64,000 nt of DNA, taken from NCBI RefSeq assembly GCF_000482745.1, contig NZ_KI519495.1:198199-262198 (forward strand). Direction: 5' to 3'. The notes under the pieces were generated by a model, which was not told where the DNA came from, did no database searches, and was given only the letters and a program-made list of their open reading frames with translations. Below, in pieces: positions 16,731-25,124 of this stretch (the stretch's first letter is position 1; every line of letters starts with the position of its first letter). The stretch is from Oleidesulfovibrio alaskensis DSM 16109. GTDB taxonomy: Bacteria > Desulfobacterota > Desulfovibrionia > Desulfovibrionales > Desulfovibrionaceae. The position numbers and the translations under genes were made by a program.

Positions 16731-17510
16731 ATGAAGCGATACAGGCACACGCAGATTCTCGCCCTGCTGGAAACACGCTCCGCCATACGGGCAACCGAGG
16801 CGGCGGAGATGCTGGGCGTTTCTGTGGGAACAATCCGGCGGGACATGGCCGAACTGGAAGCCGGAGGCTACCTGAACAGAACGCATGGCGGAGCCTTTGC
16901 CGCCATCGAAGGCGAAGCGGGCTTCATGCGCCGCACCTGCTGGAACAGAGACAAAAAGCGTGTCATCGGACAGGCTGCGGCAGCACATATTTCTTCAGGC
17001 AGTGTGGTCTTCATCGACGGCGGAACAACGCCGGAGGCCATGCTGCCGTTTCTTGTGGAAAAAACCTCGCTTACGGTGGTCACCTGCGGGCTGAACATTG
17101 CCCTGCAGCTGCTGCGCTGGCCTTACATCAGCACAATTCTGCTGGGCGGCGAAGTACATGCGGAATCACGCACAGTGACCGGCACCCTGCCGGTGACACA
17201 GCTGGACTCGTTCGGCATGCGCTTTGACATGGCCGTCATAGCCACCGCGGGCATTAGCGCGGAACACGGTGCCACCAACCGCATGCTGGAACGGCTGGCG
17301 CTGAAGCAGCTGGTACTGCGCAACAGCGCTTCAAGCATTCTGGTAGGCGACAGTTCCAAAGTGGACTGCGCATTTCTGGGCAGAGTAGCGCCGCTTTCGG
17401 CGTTTTCGCTGTGCATTATGGACGACGACCTGACAGATGAGCAGAAAGCGAAGCTGTCGGAAGCCGGGCGATTCGAATTCGTGCCTCTGGAAGGGAGCAG
17501 ACGGCGGTGA
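16731..17510 (+). CDS. DeoR-family transcriptional regulator
   Basis: Sugar-metabolism regulator of 259 residues. The N-terminal winged helix-turn-helix reads RHTQILALLET...ATEAAEMLGVSVGTIRRDMAEL (about residues 4-45), followed by the family mark RTHGGAF. The C-terminal DeoR sensor domain contains SSGSVVFIDGGTTPEAM, a sugar-phosphate-binding signature, and later LVGDSSK. The ATG at 16731 is chosen for GAGGTG upstream and because it gives the standard family N-terminus. It leads the KdgT-DUF1537-PdxA2 genes and probably controls them in response to a phosphorylated intermediate. Confidence 0.9.
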   Translation: MKRYRHTQILALLETRSAIRATEAAEMLGVSVGTIRRDMAELEAGGYLNRTHGGAFAAIEGEAGFMRRTCWNRDKKRVIGQAAAAHISSGSVVFIDGGTTPEAMLPFLVEKTSLTVVTCGLNIALQLLRWPYISTILLGGEVHAESRTVTGTLPVTQLDSFGMRFDMAVIATAGISAEHGATNRMLERLALKQLVLRNSASSILVGDSSKVDCAFLGRVAPLSAFSLCIMDDDLTDEQKAKLSEAGRFEFVPLEGSRRR

Positions 17511-17639
17511 CAGGCCGCGCCGGAAGCTGCGGCCGCCTGCGGATTCGCTTTGCCTGCCTTATGGCGGCGCACACAGCTGCGCCGCGGTCACGCCAACCCC
17601 GGCTGACAGACTGACAGCCGGTAACCAAGGAGGAAGAGG

Positions 17640-18611
17640 ATGAAACAGGTTCCCATCGTTGACTGGCTGCAGCGGCTGCCCGGCGGCATGATGCTGGTGC
17701 CCCTCATTCTGGGTTCGGTCACAGGCACATTTTTTCCCGGATTTCTGGGGCTGGGGTCGTTTACCACCGCCTTGTTCAAAAACAGCGCACTGCCGCTCAT
17801 CGGTCTGCTCATACTGGCCACAGGCGCCCAGATAAACGCCAGACAAAGCACGGGCGTTTTCAAGCGCTGCGGGGTCCTGCTGCTTACCAAAACGTTCATT
17901 CCTGCCGTCATTATTATTCTGTACGGCAACATCTTCGGACGCGAAGGCATTCTGGGCGTATCGCTGCTGGCCGCCATGATAGCCTTCACCAACTCCAACG
18001 GCGGTCTGTGGCTGGCCCTTACCGGACAGTACGGCACAGATGAGGACCGCGGCGCCTACATTGCCAGCGGCCTTAACGATGGGCCTTTTTTCATTCTGCT
18101 GGCACTGGGCCTTTCCGGACATGCCAACGTACCGTGGCAGGCCATCGTGGGAACGGTCATTCCCTTTATTGTCGGCTTTGTACTGGGTAATCTGGATAAA
18201 AAGTTTGCCGAAATGATGAAGCCCACTGCAGCCATTACCATTCCGTTTTTCGCCTTTGCGCTGGGCACGGGCATAAACCTGCAAAACCTTGTGACAGGCG
18301 GCGTCACAGGCGTGCTGCTGGGCATCGGTGTAACGCTGGTCACGGGTTTTCTGTGCTTTGCCGGCTACAGGCTGTTCATCCGCAACTCCAATCCGGGCAT
18401 AGGCTTTGCTGCGGGAACCACTGCGGGCAACTCCATCACCAGCGTTCTTGTGGTGGTGCAGGCCGACCCCTCGTATGCGCCTTTTCAGGCGGTGGCCACC
18501 GCACAGGTTGCAGCGGCGGTGCTGGTAACAGCCATACTGTGCCCGCTGATGACGCACTACATGTGCAAGCGCTATGATGCTGCACATCCCCCGCAGGAGC
18601 AGCGCGCATGA
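17640..18611 (+). CDS. KdgT-family acid sugar permease
   Basis: Inner-membrane transporter of the 2-keto-3-deoxygluconate permease family, 323 residues with about ten hydrophobic helices. Conserved stretches include RLPGGMMLVPLILGS near the N-terminus, TNSNGGLWLAL at about residues 119-129 and GFAAGTTAGNS. AAGGAGGAAGAGG lies just before the ATG. The downstream kinase and PdxA2 genes argue that it imports a four-carbon acid sugar such as threonate or erythronate rather than 2-keto-3-deoxygluconate. It overlaps the kinase gene by 4 bp. Confidence 0.88.
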   Translation: MKQVPIVDWLQRLPGGMMLVPLILGSVTGTFFPGFLGLGSFTTALFKNSALPLIGLLILATGAQINARQSTGVFKRCGVLLLTKTFIPAVIIILYGNIFGREGILGVSLLAAMIAFTNSNGGLWLALTGQYGTDEDRGAYIASGLNDGPFFILLALGLSGHANVPWQAIVGTVIPFIVGFVLGNLDKKFAEMMKPTAAITIPFFAFALGTGINLQNLVTGGVTGVLLGIGVTLVTGFLCFAGYRLFIRNSNPGIGFAAGTTAGNSITSVLVVVQADPSYAPFQAVATAQVAAAVLVTAILCPLMTHYMCKRYDAAHPPQEQRA

Positions 18612-19891
18612 CCAGATACGCAGTTATCGCCGACGACCTGACAGGCGCAGGTGACACCGGCGTGCAGTTTGCCAAAGCCGGACTGCGTACGCGCATTCTG
18701 ACGCACAACTGGTCGGCGGAAGACCTGAACGGTGTGGACGTGGCCGTGGTGCAGACAGAAAGCCGCGCCATGCCCCCACAGGAGGCATATGCGGCCGTGA
18801 AACAGGCTGCACAGCGGCTGCAGGCGGCCGGAGTACAACCGCTGTATAAAAAGGTGGACTCCACTCTGCGCGGGCAGATAGGGCCTGAAATTGATGCGGT
18901 CATGGACGTATGGGGGCTGGAACTGGCCCTCCTGTGTCCGGCATTTCCGGAAAACGGAAGAACTCTCATCGGCGGTTATCTGCTGGCCGGAGGCGAGCCG
19001 GTATCACGCACCTCCATCGGAGCGGACCCTGTATCGCCCGTGCGGCAGAGCCATATCCCCAGCCTGCTTGCCGCTCAGTCCTCGCGTCCTGCCATAGGGC
19101 TTTCGCTGGCAGAAATGACCAGAGGCGACAGTTATCTGGAGAGCATATTCACAGAAGCGCGGCGCAGGAGCGCCATCATTGTGGCCGATGCAGCAGACCC
19201 GCAGGATATTGCCCTGCTGGAAAGCCTTGTGGCCCGCTTTGCCCCGCGGGCGCTGTTTGTGGGCTCCGCCGGACTTGCCGCTCCGGTGGCGGCCCGTCTG
19301 GCACAATCGTCAGCAGGCAGGCGCCCCGTTGTCACGGTGGTGGGTTCGGTCAACCCCGTATCACGCGGACAGCTGAAACAGCTGCAGCACGAAGGAACGG
19401 GACTGCTGCTGGTTACCGCCGACGAGCTGCTGCTTGACGACAGGCACTGGCAGACGGCACTGCGCGCCAAGGCCGAGACGCTGGCATCCATGCTGCGCCG
19501 GGGCGAAGACGTGGCGGTGGCCACACCGGGCAACCGGGAAGAAGTACAGGACCTGCTGGAAAGAGGTGCCGGCATCGGGCTGGAGCGCCGCCCCCTTACC
19601 GCGCGTGTGGCCGCGCGCACCACTCAGGTGGTGCACGAGGCGCTGGCTTTGCTGCAGGACGGGGAAAAACCGTCCGGCCTTGTGCTCACAGGGGGCGACA
19701 TGGCCCACGCCATGCTGGCCCACCTGAACACGGCAGGCATGGACCTTATTGCCGAAGTCAGCCCCGGCATACCTGTGGGCAGACTCAGCGGAGGACATGC
19801 GGACGGCGTCAAAGTGGTCACCAAAGCAGGCGGCTTCGGCACGCAGGGCGCTCTGGTGCAGGCCGTGCGCACCCTGCGTGAACTGGACTGA
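18608..19891 (+). CDS. Four-carbon acid sugar kinase (DUF1537, DtnK-like)
   Basis: ATP-dependent kinase of the DUF1537 family, 427 residues. The N-terminal domain begins YAVIADDLTGAGDTGVQFA, the family's substrate-binding signature, and contains YKKVDSTLRGQIG. The C-terminal nucleotide-binding domain has VLTGGDMA at about residues 358-365 and ends in GGFGTQGALV. Characterised members phosphorylate D-threonate or D-erythronate at O4. The adjacent PdxA2 favours D-threonate (DtnK). It overlaps the permease gene (ATGA), so translation is coupled. The exact acid is inferred. Confidence 0.88.
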   Translation: MTRYAVIADDLTGAGDTGVQFAKAGLRTRILTHNWSAEDLNGVDVAVVQTESRAMPPQEAYAAVKQAAQRLQAAGVQPLYKKVDSTLRGQIGPEIDAVMDVWGLELALLCPAFPENGRTLIGGYLLAGGEPVSRTSIGADPVSPVRQSHIPSLLAAQSSRPAIGLSLAEMTRGDSYLESIFTEARRRSAIIVADAADPQDIALLESLVARFAPRALFVGSAGLAAPVAARLAQSSAGRRPVVTVVGSVNPVSRGQLKQLQHEGTGLLLVTADELLLDDRHWQTALRAKAETLASMLRRGEDVAVATPGNREEVQDLLERGAGIGLERRPLTARVAARTTQVVHEALALLQDGEKPSGLVLTGGDMAHAMLAHLNTAGMDLIAEVSPGIPVGRLSGGHADGVKVVTKAGGFGTQGALVQAVRTLRELD

Positions 19892-19900
19892 CAATACAGC

Positions 19901-19930
19901 CGGGCAGCCCGCCGCTGACGGGGCTGCCCG
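19901..19930 (+). other. Intra-operon hairpin before pdxA2
   Basis: CGGGCAGCCC (19901-19910) pairs perfectly with GGGCTGCCCG (19921-19930). No T-run follows, so read-through into pdxA2 is expected. Confidence 0.5.
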
Positions 19931-19959
19931 CCATACCATACAGAACCAAGGAGCAGAGA

Positions 19960-20973
19960 GTGAAACTGCCTGTTTTAGCGCTGACCATGGGCGACCCTGC
20001 GGGAATCGGACCGGAAATAACAGCCAAGGCCCTCGGACGCGATGAAATTCACACCATGTGCACACCGCTTGTGGTGGGCGATATGGCGCTTATGCAGGCG
20101 CACAAACGATATATGAACGGCCGCAGGTGCATACTTGTGGACGGAGTGGAAGCGCTGGATACGCTGCCTGCTGACGGTGTGGCCGTTTTTCAGCCGCACG
20201 GACCCTTACGCGGCGTTGTGGCGGGTACGCTGTCAGCGGAAGCAGGCCGCGCAGCTGCGGCCTATGTGTACGGAGCCATAGAACTGGCCAAACGCGGCGA
20301 CATTCAGGGCATAGTGACTGCCCCGCTGAACAAGGAAGCGCTGCATATGGGCGGCGACACCCACCCCGGACACACGGAACTGCTGGCAGAAAGCTTCGGA
20401 GTGCGCAACTATGCCATGGTGCTGGCCGCGGAAGACAGATATGTGTTTCATGTGACCACACATCAGTCGCTGCGTTCCGCCATTGATTCACTTACCGTGG
20501 ATGCCGTGTACCAGCGCATCAGGCTGGCCCATCTGCTGGCGACGGCACTGGGCACACCGCAGGAGACGGTGGCAGTGGCCGGAGTCAATCCGCACGCCGG
20601 AGAAGGCGGCATGTTCGGCACGGAAGAGCGCGACATCATAACCCCCGCTGTACAGAAGGCCGTGGCGGAGGGCATACCGGCTGAAGGTCCGGTTCCGGCC
20701 GATGTGCTGTTCCCGCGCATGGTACGCGGTCAGTACCGGTTTGCCATCGCCATGTATCACGATCAGGGGCACGCCGTTTTCAAATCGCTGTATTTCGACA
20801 CCGGCGTCAACATCACCATAGGGCTGCCGGTCATCCGCACCTCTGTTGACCACGGCACGGCGTTTGATATTGCGGGCAAAGGCATTGCCAGCGAAGAAAG
20901 CATGATCGAAGCGGTCCGCGCAGCAGCCCGTCTGGGCAACAGCTGGGCACATATAAGCCGCAGCGCCATGTGA
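19960..20973 (+). CDS. pdxA2: PdxA2-type 4-phospho-D-threonate dehydrogenase
   Basis: NAD-dependent oxidative decarboxylase of 337 residues, in the PdxA family. In the four-carbon acid sugar route it converts D-threonate 4-phosphate to dihydroxyacetone phosphate plus CO2. Motifs: TMGDPAGIGPEI at residues 8-19, GDTHPGHTELLAE, GVNPHAGEGGMFG and YHDQGHAVFKSLYFDTGVN, including the His and Asp metal ligands. The start is GTG at 19960. The neighbouring DUF1537 kinase separates it from the pyridoxine-pathway PdxA, although sequence alone does not exclude PdxA activity. Last gene of the operon. Confidence 0.85.
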   Translation: MKLPVLALTMGDPAGIGPEITAKALGRDEIHTMCTPLVVGDMALMQAHKRYMNGRRCILVDGVEALDTLPADGVAVFQPHGPLRGVVAGTLSAEAGRAAAAYVYGAIELAKRGDIQGIVTAPLNKEALHMGGDTHPGHTELLAESFGVRNYAMVLAAEDRYVFHVTTHQSLRSAIDSLTVDAVYQRIRLAHLLATALGTPQETVAVAGVNPHAGEGGMFGTEERDIITPAVQKAVAEGIPAEGPVPADVLFPRMVRGQYRFAIAMYHDQGHAVFKSLYFDTGVNITIGLPVIRTSVDHGTAFDIAGKGIASEESMIEAVRAAARLGNSWAHISRSAM

Positions 20974-21040
20974 TGCCGCGGGCGCAAAGCCCGCAGGAAC
21001 ACCGCAACGACATAACATTCCGCCGCACCCACGGCGTCAG

Positions 21041-21081
21041 AAACCCCGCCGGAAAAACGGAGCGTCCGTCCGGCGGGGTTT
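21041..21081 (+). terminator. Bidirectional terminator between pdxA2 and the converging MerR-like gene
   Basis: AAACCCCGCCGGA (21041-21053) pairs with TCCGGCGGGGTTT (21069-21081) and is followed by TTC. Confidence 0.8.
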
Positions 21082-21118
21082 TCAGCGGCCATAAACACCG
21101 CAACAGGCGGCAGGCCGC

Positions 21119-21751
21119 TCACATATCCTGTCCGCGCATGCCGGAACGCTCGCCCGCGATCTTGCTCAGCCACTTGCGCATCTGGTCAAGATCCTGCTGA
21201 TGCACCTGCTCGGCTGTGGAAAGCAGGCTTTTCAGCTGCACGACCTCTTTGCGCAGTTCGGCTATCTCACTTTCACGCGCTCCGAGAGTCTGCTCCAGCG
21301 CGGCTATGCCTTCTTCCTTGCGGTTCATTACCGCAAGCGATTCCGCAATGCTTTCCATGGCTTTGGTCTGCTGCTCAAGCAAAGCGAACAGCGCCGCCTG
21401 CCCCTGATGCACATATTCGGCAGAAAGCTGCACCGCCGACGGCACCGCGGCCGCGGTCGGCAGTTCTGCCTGCGGAGTGCAGTCCGGCGCGGCGCCCAGC
21501 GCAGAACCGTAATGCCGCCGCAGAGCGTGCTCCACGGTCATGGCGTTTTTATGCGTCCGTATTTCGGCAACGATAAACGAGAATATTTCAAGTGCTTCAG
21601 GAAGATAACGCCTGCGTTTTCCTTCGCCCGTATGGGGCAGAAACGGCAGAAAGCGCTTGCAGTAGTAACGCGCAGTGGATTCCGGCAGGTCATGTCTGGC
21701 TGCCAGTTCCGCTATGGTCAGCAGCGTGTCTGCGGCAGTGCGGTGCGGCAT
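21119..21751 (-). CDS. MerR-like HTH protein with C-terminal coiled coil
   Basis: Putative DNA-binding protein of 210 residues. An N-terminal MerR-type helix-turn-helix reads LLTIAELAARHDLPESTARYY at about residues 9-29, followed by KRRRYLPEALEIFSFI, the winged part. After an Ala/Pro-rich linker, the last 80 or so residues are heptad-rich and charged (EEGIAALEQTLGARESEIAELRKE can be read in part), predicting a coiled coil. No effector cysteines are evident. GGGAGG precedes the ATG at 21751. It is divergent from the HU gene. Its target is unknown; a chromosome-partitioning or nucleoid role is possible. Confidence 0.75.
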   Translation of the reverse strand: MPHRTAADTLLTIAELAARHDLPESTARYYCKRFLPFLPHTGEGKRRRYLPEALEIFSFIVAEIRTHKNAMTVEHALRRHYGSALGAAPDCTPQAELPTAAAVPSAVQLSAEYVHQGQAALFALLEQQTKAMESIAESLAVMNRKEEGIAALEQTLGARESEIAELRKEVVQLKSLLSTAEQVHQQDLDQMRKWLSKIAGERSGMRGQDM

Positions 21752-21897
21752 GGTTTCCTCCCTGCGGGTGAAGCCCCGAGAAGACAGAATGCTCAGGATA
21801 CTGCCGTAACCGTAATCTGTTCGCCACGCGATGGCAACATGAACCGGAAAAAAACGGGGAAAGGCGCATATGGGGCGGATTTTCGGGCGGCCCCCGA

Positions 21898-21926
21898 TTG
21901 ACAAGGTCTGTCTGACACTGCATAGA
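21898..21926 (+). promoter_or_regulatory. Candidate promoter of the HU gene
   Basis: TTGACA (21898-21903), a 17-bp spacer and CATAGA (21921-21926). The -35 is perfect and the -10 poor. Confidence 0.4.
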
Positions 21927-21994
21927 AGTGGGTAACTATTGGTACTAGGCTTTTTCCGGGGGGAAACAAAGTTCCATTGAAGGAGGAGCTCCAC

Positions 21995-22282
21995 ATGCTG
22001 ACCAAAGCTGAATTTGTTGCGGCTTTCAAAGATGCACTGCCTGAAGTGTTTGAAACCAAAGTCAGCGCTGAAAAAGCGTACGATGCCTTTTGTCAGGTTC
22101 TGGCCGACGGCATTGCAAAGAACGAAGGCGTGCGTCTGCCCAATGTCGGCGCGCTGACCGTAGCCGAACGCGCCGAACGGCAGGGCCGCAACCCCCAGAC
22201 GGGCCAGCCCATGACCATTCCTGCCCGCAAGGTGGTCAAATTTTCGCCGGCGAAAAGCCTGGTCGATGGTGTGAACAGATAA
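21995..22282 (+). CDS. HU-family nucleoid protein
   Basis: Small basic DNA-bending histone-like protein, 95 residues. The N-terminal helices (LTKAEFVAAF...) and the beta-arm with GRNPQTGQPMTIPARKVVKF around residues 63-82 are typical; the RNP intercalating tip is conserved. The start at 21995 is fixed by AAGGAGGAG; an upstream in-frame ATG would overlap that site. The N-terminal half is more acidic than E. coli HU. HU and IHF-like branches are hard to tell apart here, but the GRNPQTG arm favours HU. Confidence 0.92.
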   Translation: MLTKAEFVAAFKDALPEVFETKVSAEKAYDAFCQVLADGIAKNEGVRLPNVGALTVAERAERQGRNPQTGQPMTIPARKVVKFSPAKSLVDGVNR

Positions 22283-22301
22283 CACACCCTGTGAACGTCT
22301 G

Positions 22302-22333
22302 ACGGCCGCGGAAAATTCCGCGGCCGTTTTTTT
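22302..22333 (+). terminator. Intrinsic terminator of the HU gene
   Basis: ACGGCCGCGGAA pairs with TTCCGCGGCCGT around an AA loop, followed by T's to 22333. Confidence 0.9.
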
Positions 22334-22347
22334 ATCAGCATGTACCG

Positions 22348-22872
22348 TCAGGGAAGAATACGGCGCACCGTGACAAGTCTGGGAAGCCAGTAACGCGAAA
22401 GGTAGCTTTCTTCACGCACGGTGCTGCCCGACTTCGGGCTGTGCACCATGGTGCCGCTGCCGCTTATGACGGCAGTGTGCAGCCCGCCGTATCCGATACG
22501 GAAAACCGCTATGTCACCGGCGGCCGCCTGCGCAGGGGCCACCGCGGTACCGGTCTGCGCCTGCCCGTCTGTCATGCGCGGCACCGCAATGCCGTTATGC
22601 CGCATAACCCACCAGACCAGTCCGGAGCAATCGAACCCTTGCTGCGGCGAACTGCCGCCCCATCTGTAGGGCACACCCACAAGAGCCTGCGCAGTGCGTA
22701 CCACGGCCAGCCTGTGCCGCTGGCCCTGCGCCGGCAGCACGGAATCGCCGCCGGCCGCTACCGGCGGCAGCACAGTCTTGTGTCCGCATCCGCCGGCAAG
22801 TAAAAACAGCATGACGGCGCACAGCAATGTACGGACAGCCCTGAGACGGCATGGCAGTGACAGATTACACAT
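22348..22872 (-). CDS. NlpC/P60-family lipoprotein endopeptidase
   Basis: Envelope peptidoglycan hydrolase of 174 residues. A signal peptide ends in the lipobox LAGGC, with the acylated Cys at residue 29. The NlpC/P60 domain spans about residues 55-174 with catalytic C82 in FDCSGLVWW, H132 in LHTAVIS and H144 in VHSPKSG. PYRWGGSSPQQGFDCSG is the classic family start. It would cleave stem peptides in the periplasm. The start codon lacks a good ribosome site. Divergent from cysQ with only 57 bp between them. Confidence 0.9.
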   Translation of the reverse strand: MCNLSLPCRLRAVRTLLCAVMLFLLAGGCGHKTVLPPVAAGGDSVLPAQGQRHRLAVVRTAQALVGVPYRWGGSSPQQGFDCSGLVWWVMRHNGIAVPRMTDGQAQTGTAVAPAQAAAGDIAVFRIGYGGLHTAVISGSGTMVHSPKSGSTVREESYLSRYWLPRLVTVRRILP

Positions 22873-22929
22873 GAGGTATTATTACCAGTAAGATGGACGC
22901 ATAGCCAGCTTGTATCCCCGGAGCACGCC

Positions 22930-23703
22930 ATGTTTGAAAACGTACCCCTGAGCGGGATGATCCGCATAGCCAGACAGGCGGGAAAAGAAATCGCCGCCCG
23001 TCAGCAGGCCATTGTGCAGGCAGGTGAAGCCGCCATATGGCACAAGGACGACGACTCGCCCGTCACTCAGGCGGACAGGGCGGCCAGTGCCGTTCTGTGT
23101 GCCGGACTGGCACAGATGGCTCCTTCTGTTCCCGTTATTTCAGAAGAGGAATCCATTCCCCCTGCCGAGGTACGACGGGGCTGGGGGCTGTATTTTCTGG
23201 TGGACCCGCTGGACGGCACCAAAGGCTATCTGAAAGGAGAGGCAGACTACAGTGTCTGTGTGGCACTCATGCGCCGCGACATGCCTCTGACCGGAGTTGT
23301 CCATGTGCCTGCGCGCGGGCTTACCTATTACGGTCTGCCCGGCACGGGCGCATGGCGCGAAGATGAAAGCGGCATGCCGGTGCGCCTGCATACCGCCCCC
23401 GCCGTTTCCGGAAAACAACCGGTGGTGCTGCAAAGCCGGGTGTCCGCAACACCCAAACTGGATGCCTACATGGATGGTCTGCCCCATACGCGCCTGATGG
23501 CAGGCAGTGCCTACAAGTTCTGCCTGCTGGCCGAGGGAACGGCCCAGATGTATCCCTGTCTGCACCCCACATGGGAATGGGACACCGCCGCCGGAGAAGC
23601 CGTTCTGCGCGGAGCGGGCGGCACTGTGACCGATATGGACGGCCGCCCCCTCAGATACGGCAAAAGCTCTCTGCTCAACGATCTTTTCATAGCGCGGGGA
23701 TGA
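22930..23703 (+). CDS. cysQ: 3'(2'),5'-bisphosphate nucleotidase CysQ
   Basis: Li-sensitive, Mg-dependent phosphatase of the inositol monophosphatase superfamily, 257 residues, that removes the 3'-phosphate from PAP or PAPS. Metal-site motifs are SEEES at about residues 71-75, DPLDGTKGYL at about 93-102 and WEWDTAAGEAVL near 217. GGAG precedes the ATG. Its stop abuts the stop of the converging methyltransferase gene with no spacer. SRBs use APS rather than PAPS for respiration, so a role in assimilation or nucleotide clean-up is more likely; this is inference. Confidence 0.9.
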   Translation: MFENVPLSGMIRIARQAGKEIAARQQAIVQAGEAAIWHKDDDSPVTQADRAASAVLCAGLAQMAPSVPVISEEESIPPAEVRRGWGLYFLVDPLDGTKGYLKGEADYSVCVALMRRDMPLTGVVHVPARGLTYYGLPGTGAWREDESGMPVRLHTAPAVSGKQPVVLQSRVSATPKLDAYMDGLPHTRLMAGSAYKFCLLAEGTAQMYPCLHPTWEWDTAAGEAVLRGAGGTVTDMDGRPLRYGKSSLLNDLFIARG

Positions 23704-24993
23704 TCAGCGCTCCGCCCACAAGGCACGGCGCCCCTTGATACGCAGCCTGCCCAGCGGCAGCCCTCTGAAATACAGTCCGGCCTCCGGCAGGGATGCATCC
23801 ACGCTGCCCGCATACGCACCGCGGGCCAGATCAATGCTCTGGCCGGACAGCAGGCCGCTTATCAGTTCCGGCTCTTCCACATTCAACGCGCCTGCGGCGC
23901 ACTGATCTGCGGGGGGCATCATGCAGCGCATCCGGGGTGAGACCCTCACCTCGCCGCGCGAAGCCTTGCCTAGCGGGTATCCCCGCCAGCGGAAGGATTC
24001 GGGCAGCAAGTTCAGGGCCTGTTGCGGCAGAAACATGGCCGCGGAACCGAACAGAGCCACCTCGCCGTCCGGCAGCATGTCCGGATCTGCACACGGTCCG
24101 CGCAATGCCTGTCTGTGTATTCCCTGCACCCGCATGGCAGAAACAGGTTCGGGCGGCGGTGAATCGCCCTCTTTGCGGAAACGCGCGATATAAAATCCCT
24201 GTGCCGATGAACGGGATGCATCCACCCGCAGCGTTCCCTCGCACCCCGGCAGCAGCGGGTCTTCAAAAACAAAACCTTCAAACGGTGCCAGCGGTTCGGG
24301 GATCAGCCCCAGTTCCTGCGTTGCCCAGCGCACCTGTTCTTCATTTTCCTGCACGTTGGTCGTGCAGGTGGAATAAACCACAACCCCGCCCGGAGCCAGC
24401 AGCCGCGCAGCCTCTCTGAGCAGCAGCCGCTGGATGCCCACAAGCGGCTTGACTTTATCCCCCTGCCACAGCTTCATCACGTTGGGGTTTTTATCCACGG
24501 TGCCCCAGCCGCTGCATGGCGGGTCCAGCTGGATTTTCTGCCATGATGCATCCGGCAGGGGCAGGGATTCTCCGGCGTAGCCGCAGGTGGCCGTATGCGG
24601 CAGGTTCAGGTTGAACAGGTTCTGACGCAGGGTTGCCAGCCGCTGCGCGTTGGGTTCGTTACCCATCACAAAACCGTCCGGCCCTGCCAGCTGCGCCAGA
24701 AAGCCCGTTTTGCTGCCCGGACTTGCACACATGTCCAGCACGGCATCGCCGTTCTGCGGCGCCAGCGCCAGAGGCGGCAGCATGGAAGATCTGTCCTGAA
24801 TGTAAATCAGTCCGAAAAAAGCTGCCAGACTGCTGCCCAGCGGTCTGGGCTCCTTTGTAAGCCTGCGGGTCCAGGGCGATACCGGCTCCGGTTCAAACTC
24901 GTATCCCTGACTGTGCAGCAGGGCTTCAACCAGCGATTCCTGTCCGGCAGGACATACTACGCGGAACGACCGCGCCTGAGGGGATTCTGCCAT
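23704..24993 (-). CDS. RsmB/RsmF-type RNA (cytosine-5) methyltransferase
   Basis: SAM-dependent 5-methylcytosine RNA methyltransferase of the NOL1/NOP2/Sun family, 429 residues. SAM-binding DMCASPGSKTG, catalytic-side LDPPCSGWGT and YSTCTTNVQENE supply the two motif cysteines. A C-terminal extension beyond residue 300 resembles the RNA-binding tail of RsmF. ATG at 24993 is used because AGGAG sits five bases before it; the GTG six bases earlier overlaps that site. rRNA is the expected substrate, though the target base is not determinable. Confidence 0.88.
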   Translation of the reverse strand: MAESPQARSFRVVCPAGQESLVEALLHSQGYEFEPEPVSPWTRRLTKEPRPLGSSLAAFFGLIYIQDRSSMLPPLALAPQNGDAVLDMCASPGSKTGFLAQLAGPDGFVMGNEPNAQRLATLRQNLFNLNLPHTATCGYAGESLPLPDASWQKIQLDPPCSGWGTVDKNPNVMKLWQGDKVKPLVGIQRLLLREAARLLAPGGVVVYSTCTTNVQENEEQVRWATQELGLIPEPLAPFEGFVFEDPLLPGCEGTLRVDASRSSAQGFYIARFRKEGDSPPPEPVSAMRVQGIHRQALRGPCADPDMLPDGEVALFGSAAMFLPQQALNLLPESFRWRGYPLGKASRGEVRVSPRMRCMMPPADQCAAGALNVEEPELISGLLSGQSIDLARGAYAGSVDASLPEAGLYFRGLPLGRLRIKGRRALWAER

Positions 24994-25124
24994 TTGCACT
25001 CCTGTTTTTGCTGCGCGTCTACCCTAAGCTTGCTTGCATCAGCAAGAGGTATTATGAGAGGACAGTCACGGCAGCGTGTCCGCTGCCGATGCATGTTCCC
25101 GAGATTGCGACCAAGGAGACCTTG

